A DNA stretch of 64,000 bases, from contig NZ_CP065362.1 in NCBI RefSeq assembly GCF_019904295.1, positions 447,667 to 511,666 of the forward strand, written 5' to 3'. The notes beneath the pieces were generated by a model. That model saw nothing but the letters and a program-made list of their open reading frames with translations, did no database searches and had not been told where the DNA came from. Each line of letters opens with the position of its first letter. The stretch's first letter is position 1. Origin of the DNA: Ruegeria sp. SCSIO 43209 (lineage in GTDB: Bacteria > Pseudomonadota > Alphaproteobacteria > Rhodobacterales > Rhodobacteraceae). Made by a program: the position numbers and the translations under genes. This document shows positions 63,884 to 64,000 of this stretch, one piece after another.

Positions 63884-64000
63884 GAGTTCGTTGAGATCAC
63901 GCTATTTGGTAGCTGCTATTCGCTATCAAAAAATAAAAGAAATAGGTGAATTTATGGTGATGGGGGACATACTGGGTGTCCCCTTATCGAGCAATAATGT
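63884..64000. promoter_or_regulatory. Upstream region of the replication initiator with a strong palindrome
   Basis: Three GCTAT motifs (63901-63905, 63915-63919, 63922-63926) are followed by an A-rich run (to about 63944). GGGGACA (63963-63969) and TGTCCCC (63977-63983) are perfect 7-bp arms with a 7-base loop. The combination could be part of the origin or a centromere-like/incompatibility site, but the window ends before any parAB genes would appear. Confidence 0.45.

Noticed and set aside
63901..63926. GCTAT motifs as replication iterons
   Set aside because: Only three short 5-base copies with uneven spacing; too weak to call iterons.
1..64000. CRISPR arrays, tRNA, rRNA, prophage genes
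   Set aside because: No regularly spaced repeats, cloverleaf-like sequence, rRNA segment or phage structural gene recognised on reading both strands.

Overview
The window looks like part of a large extrachromosomal replicon (plasmid or chromid) of a marine Rhodobacterales (Roseobacter-group) alphaproteobacterium. The main reasons are a DnaA-like plasmid replication initiator at the right end (63083-63883, minus), a replicase type known from Rhodobacterales plasmids, and the gene content: many ABC uptake systems, LysR/TetR/XRE-controlled catabolic operons, glycosyltransferases and a thiamin salvage operon. These family assignments come from reading motifs in the translated sequence; no database search was possible.

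Layout, left to right. (1) 1-529: the 5' end of a secreted surface-type protein that runs off the left edge. (2) 800-13371: a zinc alcohol dehydrogenase, an XRE regulator divergent from a CocE/NonD serine hydrolase, then a complete dipeptide/oligopeptide ABC importer (SBP, two permeases, two ATPases) followed by an amidohydrolase and an M81 (MlrC-like) metallopeptidase, apparently one uptake-and-hydrolysis operon for peptides or other amides. (3) 13372-17015: an IS5-type transposase remnant, two glycan-related genes and a sulfotransferase. (4) 17305-21634: nrtR-nadA-nadB-nadC, de novo NAD synthesis, with two palindromic operator candidates in front of nadA. (5) 22499-25914: an alkyl-sulfatase gene cut in two by an IS110-family (IS1111-type) insertion sequence that separates its signal peptide from the catalytic body; a TPR membrane regulator is divergent from it. 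(6) 28014-31364: a doubtful small ORF, a glycine-zipper lipoprotein, an acyl-CoA dehydrogenase and a divergent LysR regulator. (7) 31652-37234: a second LysR regulator divergent from a five-gene oxidoreductase operon of unknown substrate. (8) 37420-44881: a polar amino-acid ABC importer divergent from tetR-aruH-like-aruI-like-DDAH, which reads as a methylarginine/arginine transaminase catabolic island. (9) 45001-51374: a second glycan region (four glycosyltransferases, an FkbM methyltransferase). (10) 51775-60019: a TPP riboswitch and the eleven-gene operon thiD-thiO-thiS-thiG-thiE-thiF-thiY-tenA-thiZ-tenA2-thiX, nearly every gene overlapping the next by ATGA. (11) 60278-62978: a glycosyltransferase and an MsbA-type exporter. 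(12) 63083-64000: the replication initiator and an upstream region with a strong palindrome.

The genes work as self-contained modules, each with its own regulator beside it: XRE with the peptide importer, NrtR with NAD synthesis, LysR with the oxidoreductase operon, TetR with methylarginine use, and a riboswitch with thiamin. The two glycan regions share paralogous glycosyltransferases and may jointly make or decorate a cell-surface (possibly sulfated) polysaccharide, with the MsbA-type exporter as a candidate transporter. The most interesting candidates are the DDAH/AruH/AruI/importer island, the twin NrtR operators, the IS-split sulfatase, and the riboswitch-controlled thiamin salvage operon carrying two different TenA types. 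I saw no tRNA, rRNA or CRISPR array.
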